DNA of 6,986 nucleotides from Synergistaceae bacterium (GTDB lineage Bacteria; Synergistota; Synergistia; Synergistales; Aminobacteriaceae), in the NCBI GenBank assembly GCA_017446645.1, contig JAFSQO010000023.1, positions 1-6,986 on the forward strand, written 5' to 3'. The notes beneath the pieces are model-generated. The model worked only from the letters and a program-made list of their open reading frames with translations. It was not told where the DNA came from and did no database searches. This document shows positions 5,355 to 6,986 of this stretch, piece by piece. Numbering within the stretch: position 1 is the stretch's first letter; every line of letters starts with the position of its first letter. A program made the position numbers and the translations under genes.

Positions 5355-6986
5355 GTGAAAAAATTTTGGTTGTCAGCTTTAATATTGCTCCTCATGAGTC
5401 ATTATGCAATGGCCGCAACTTACAAAGAAGGTGAAGTCCTCGCAGTGTTTCGGGCTTCTGAAGGTTCGGCCGCAAGGATTTCTGATATTGCAGGTTCAGT
5501 CAATGCAAGCGTTGCAGAGACGTATGAGACCCTTTCAGAACTTGACGGAAAAATATTTGTGCTGATTAAGTCAGACTCAAAGACCACTGAAGAGTTAATT
5601 AGAGAGTTAGAGAATAATCCTGAAGTCATAAGTGTCTCGCCGAATTATCACGTTAAGAGGCAAAGTGAATCAATCGAAATAATCACGCCGAATGATCCAG
5701 GCTTTGACGCTTGCTGGGGACTAAAGAAGATCCGCGCCCCCGAAGTCTGGCCTTACACTACAGGAAGTCATAATATCTATGTAGCAGTAATTGACACAGG
5801 AACATACGCTCACCCCGATTTAATCGCAAATATTTCGCAGGATTTATCAACGAACTATGCGACAGTGAGCGGAGACTATGACAAGACTTTTTCAATATGG
5901 GACGCTGACACTATAGGACATGGGACTCACGTTTCAGGAATTATAGGGGCAGCCGGCGATAACGAGCTTGGTATTTCCGGAGTAAACTGGGATGTAAGCA
6001 TGATCTCTATAAGAATCGGGGATTATAACAGCATTACAGGCGATACTGAGGTAGAAACTATCAGCAAGGAAATGCGGGCGATAAATTATATTGCTGCGTT
6101 ACTGAAAGATAATCCCGACATGAAACTTGCCGCGGTTAATATGTCGTTAGGCGCGTATTTACCCTTCAGCCCAAGCGAGATGAAAAATAACGTCTACTGG
6201 ATGGCGTTCAAGGCCCTTGATGACATGAACAGGGTTCTGATAGTTACAGCAGCGGGTAATTGCTCTGTCAAATTAGGCAGTGCAATACCATTTGACGATC
6301 CAGCTTATGCCCTGAGAGACAGGAGTGAGTTCAGCAAGGGAGATTATACTTATCCGGCAGGTTTTACGGGACTCAGGAATTTTATCACAGTCGCAGCAAT
6401 TGATTCCAGCGACAAGGCAGCGTTTTTCTCAAATTTCGGCGATAGTGTAGACATTGCAGCACCGGGCGTAGAAATTCTCAGCACCTACTCGCCATTAGCT
6501 CAAGACGGCTCAATGTATCAATCCCTCAACGGCACTTCACAGGCAGCACCCCATGTAACAGGAGCAGCAGCTTTGTTGATGTCGGCTTTCCCTGATGCTA
6601 CTCCTGAGCAGATAAAGAATGCGTTATTAGCCGGAGCCAATAAAAACATAAATCCCCTCGTATATCCGTATGAAGGCAATGTAGACAGATGGACAAAGCG
6701 AGAAATTGAAGCTTTTGACCAAACCTACGGCGCATTATTGCCTTTAGAGTCGCGGGACATGATGATTAATGATGTAGCTCAACGAGTCAGAGAGATATTC
6801 TCACCGTATGAACAATATGACGGGAAATATAAATTATCACGAAATGGACTGCTTGACGTTAAGGCTGCTTATGACATCTTAGCTTCACAGCCTCAAGATA
6901 ATAAAATGAGTATCTCGTCATCGTCAGGAGGGTGCAGTATCGCTTATTCGTTTACGTTTTTGCTCCTTGCAGGTATGATTCTAGTA
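5355..6986 (+). CDS. secreted subtilisin-like S8 serine protease with C-terminal sorting signal (3' partial)
   Basis: The frame is open for 544 codons to the window edge. Residues 1-20 form a signal peptide (KK, a hydrophobic core, and AMA before ATY). About 26-102 resemble an I9-type inhibitor propeptide (EVLAVFR... NPEVISVSPNYHV). The S8 catalytic domain spans about 115-430: Asp147 in VIDTGTYAHPDL, His189 in GHGTHVSGI, oxyanion Asn302 in TAAGN, and Ser395 in NGTSQAAPHVTG, so the enzyme should be active. About 27 residues are inserted after the oxyanion Asn, and roughly 65 (430-495) before the closing GLLDVKAAYD segment. The end reads SSSSGGCS (521-528) followed by a hydrophobic stretch, like the Synergist-CTERM sorting signal. 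Only the last residues, probably basic, seem to be missing. The start is GTG 5355, giving the best signal peptide. No clear ribosome binding site is seen, and GTG 5343 or TTG 5331 are possible. Substrates are unknown; surface protein processing or nutrient proteolysis are both plausible. Confidence 0.92.
   Translation, partial: MKKFWLSALILLLMSHYAMAATYKEGEVLAVFRASEGSAARISDIAGSVNASVAETYETLSELDGKIFVLIKSDSKTTEELIRELENNPEVISVSPNYHVKRQSESIEIITPNDPGFDACWGLKKIRAPEVWPYTTGSHNIYVAVIDTGTYAHPDLIANISQDLSTNYATVSGDYDKTFSIWDADTIGHGTHVSGIIGAAGDNELGISGVNWDVSMISIRIGDYNSITGDTEVETISKEMRAINYIAALLKDNPDMKLAAVNMSLGAYLPFSPSEMKNNVYWMAFKALDDMNRVLIVTAAGNCSVKLGSAIPFDDPAYALRDRSEFSKGDYTYPAGFTGLRNFITVAAIDSSDKAAFFSNFGDSVDIAAPGVEILSTYSPLAQDGSMYQSLNGTSQAAPHVTGAAALLMSAFPDATPEQIKNALLAGANKNINPLVYPYEGNVDRWTKREIEAFDQTYGALLPLESRDMMINDVAQRVREIFSPYEQYDGKYKLSRNGLLDVKAAYDILASQPQDNKMSISSSSGGCSIAYSFTFLLLAGMILV
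6915..6986 (+). other. Synergist-CTERM-like sorting signal at the protease C-terminus
   Basis: Residues 521-544 comprise four Ser, GGC, Ser, then a hydrophobic run (IAYSFTFLLLAGMILV). From memory, the Synergist-CTERM family of short C-terminal signals in Synergistota surface proteins has the same order: Ser-rich linker, GGC, membrane-spanning stretch and a basic tail. The tail lies beyond the window. The Cys could be a processing or lipidation site, which is inference. Confidence 0.6.

Noticed and set aside
1..6986. CRISPR arrays, tRNA or rRNA genes, transposases, toxin-antitoxin or phage-defence genes
   Set aside because: Nothing of these kinds was seen in reading either strand.

Overview
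The window carries four substantial genes, all on the + strand, plus a short open stretch at the left edge. In order they are: a [4Fe-4S] aldo/keto reductase (107-1255), a very long flagellin gene broken by one in-frame amber codon (1419-3836, TAG at 2316), a MATE-family multidrug/Na+ efflux pump (3942-5306), and a secreted subtilisin-like S8 protease that runs off the right edge (5355-6986).

The organism looks like an anaerobic, motile bacterium with an outer surface to decorate. The best lineage clue is the C-terminus of the protease, a Ser-rich stretch, then GGC, then a hydrophobic segment. This resembles the Synergist-CTERM sorting signal of Synergistota (Synergistaceae). A ferredoxin-type aldo/keto reductase, strong Shine-Dalgarno sequences, TTG/GTG starts and base composition somewhat below 50% GC (by eye) fit a gut or anaerobic-digester member of that group. 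The assignment is an inference from one motif plus general gene style.

Layout. Positions 1-106 hold the possible tail of an unidentified gene and the leader of the reductase. Positions 1256-1418 hold a sigma-28 (flagellar) type promoter and a structured leader of about 105 bp with nested inverted repeats, which looks like a small inserted palindromic element. The flagellin gene has normal N- and C-terminal filament domains. Between them lies a central region of several hundred residues that includes an ITINGG/GIGGG repeat domain typical of bacterial cell-surface proteins. The amber codon lies inside that added domain. A clear rho-independent terminator closes the flagellin unit at 3858-3891, followed by a candidate sigma-70 promoter for the MATE gene. 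The protease follows 48 bp after the MATE stop.

The genes do not form an obvious single pathway. The flagellin appears to be its own transcription unit, with its own promoter and terminator and no fliD, fliS or fliW nearby. The MATE pump and protease may be co-transcribed. The points most worth following are the nonsense codon in an otherwise intact chimeric flagellin, the surface-type domain built into that flagellin, and the hairpin element between its promoter and its ribosome binding site.
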